Position numbers and translations under genes: made by a program. This document shows positions 63,455 to 64,000 of a stretch of 64,000 nt of DNA, piece after piece (positions within the stretch are counted from its first letter, which is position 1; the number at the start of each line of letters is the position of its first letter). The stretch lies in assembly GCA_014268975.2 (NCBI GenBank), contig CP077096.1, positions 2,765,501 to 2,829,500 on the forward strand. Reading direction: 5' to 3'. Below the pieces are notes generated by a model that was not told the DNA's origin, did not search any database, and worked only from the letters and a program-made list of their open reading frames with translations. This DNA comes from Pseudomonas wayambapalatensis. GTDB lineage: Bacteria; Pseudomonadota; Gammaproteobacteria; Pseudomonadales; Pseudomonadaceae.

Positions 63455-64000
63455 GCATGATTCTCCAGCGCTTGCACACGCTCGGCCTTGCGGGCCTGGC
63501 GACGTTCGACGTGACGGCGGATCAGGTTGAAGAACACCGGCGTCAGGAACAGGCCGAACACGGTCACCCCGATCATCCCCGAGAACACCGCCACGCCCAT
63601 GGCATGACGCATCTCGGCACCGGCACCGGAGGAGAACACCAGCGGCACCACACCCATGATGAAGGCGATCGAGGTCATCAGGATCGGACGCAGACGCAGG
63701 CGGCAGGCTTCCAGCACGGCGGCCAGTGGATCCAGGCCCTCGGCCTGCTTGTCCTTGGCGAACTCGACGATGAGGATCGCGTTCTTGCACGCCAGGCCCA
63801 CCAGTACGATCAGGCCGATCTGGGTGAAGATGTTGTTGTCACCCCCGGAGATGATCACGCCGGTGATGGCCGACAGCAGGGTCATCGGTACGATCAGGAT
63901 CACCGCCAGTGGCAGGCTCCAGCTTTCGTACTGGGCAGCCAGCACCAGGAAGGCCAGCAGTACGCAGAGCGGGAACACGAACAGCGCGGTGTTGCCCGAG
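63451..64000 (-). CDS. RND efflux pump inner-membrane protein, C-terminal part (MexF-like)
   Basis: The last 180 or so residues of an RND transporter; the gene continues beyond the window edge. The sequence contains the family motifs 'FPLCVLLAFLVLAAQYESWSLPLAVILIVPMTLLSAI', 'LVGLACKNAILIVEFAKDKQAEG' and 'MTSIAFIMGVVPLVFSSGAGAEMRHAMGVAVFSGMIGVTVFGLFLTPVFF'. This is the C-terminal membrane half. It overlaps the OprN-type gene by 4 bp. The close match to MexF-type proteins suggests export of chloramphenicol-like or quinolone-like compounds, by family only. Confidence 0.92.
   Translation of the reverse strand, partial: SGNTALFVFPLCVLLAFLVLAAQYESWSLPLAVILIVPMTLLSAITGVIISGGDNNIFTQIGLIVLVGLACKNAILIVEFAKDKQAEGLDPLAAVLEACRLRLRPILMTSIAFIMGVVPLVFSSGAGAEMRHAMGVAVFSGMIGVTVFGLFLTPVFFNLIRRHVERRQARKAERVQALENHA

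Overview
The window looks like a chromosomal segment of a Pseudomonas of the P. putida group. Codon use is GC-rich, and the gene types and their order resemble what I remember of P. putida: a thiolase / 3-hydroxyacyl-CoA dehydrogenase / TetR set, and an MvaT-family gene, OprD porin, cobF and CheR/CheB/histidine-kinase block. That synteny is from memory, not from a search. No rRNA, tRNA, CRISPR array, integrase, transposase or prophage gene is visible.

Layout. 0-4 kb: small conserved proteins, a class C beta-lactamase (ampC) whose stop codon abuts a long palindromic repeat, and an SBF-like transporter. 4-10 kb: TetR, 3-hydroxybutyryl-CoA dehydrogenase and thiolase, divergent from an AraC-type regulator, then an AhpD-like protein and a deaminase/MFS pair. 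10-14.5 kb: MocR, SDR, GlxA-type and LysR regulators. 14.5-19.5 kb: an organosulfur island with a four-domain rhodanese and 3-mercaptopropionate dioxygenase on one strand. Facing them are the remnant of an LLM monooxygenase, a sulfonate-type binding protein and an intact LLM monooxygenase. 19.5-24.3 kb: GNAT, argC (type 2), LysR genes, a tautomerase and an SDR without its catalytic Tyr. 24.3-29.4 kb: an SH3 membrane protein, ppnN, and the pncA-pncB NAD-salvage pair divergent from its likely repressor nrtR. 29.4-35.9 kb: a coiled-coil protein, pbpG, small proteins, a shikimate dehydrogenase homologue, gloA, an mvaT-type gene and an OprD porin. 35.9-43.8 kb: cobF, a lone receiver, then a translationally coupled operon of hybrid kinase, cheR, cheB (catalytic domain only), receiver-kinase and response regulator. 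43.8-50.4 kb: LysE exporter, cysteine desulfurase, lipoprotein, LysR/acyl-CoA dehydrogenase pair, TerC protein. 50.5-58.4 kb: an orphan OpuAC-type binding protein, a cytoplasm-oriented subtilisin-like protease with an unusual N-terminal domain, a chemoreceptor, an Na+/H+ antiporter-family carrier and a LysR. 58.5-64 kb: a low-GC unknown gene, a second leuCD-type dehydratase divergent from TetR, and the end of a MexEF-OprN-type efflux operon cut by the window edge.

The strongest unusual signals are: (1) a roughly 170-bp imperfect palindrome at the ampC stop codon, flanked by exact 10-bp direct repeats, with a related copy near 11.6 kb; (2) a 50-codon open frame at 16936-17088 that joins the first and last residues of an LLM flavin monooxygenase; (3) a 631-residue S8 protease with no signal peptide and a possible YEATS-like N-terminal domain; (4) an SDR with Pro in place of the catalytic Tyr; (5) a LysR gene with no ATG/GTG/TTG start at the position its fold and ribosome-binding site require. 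I did not find a canonical defence system. Most other genes are ordinary Pseudomonas accessory metabolism and regulation.
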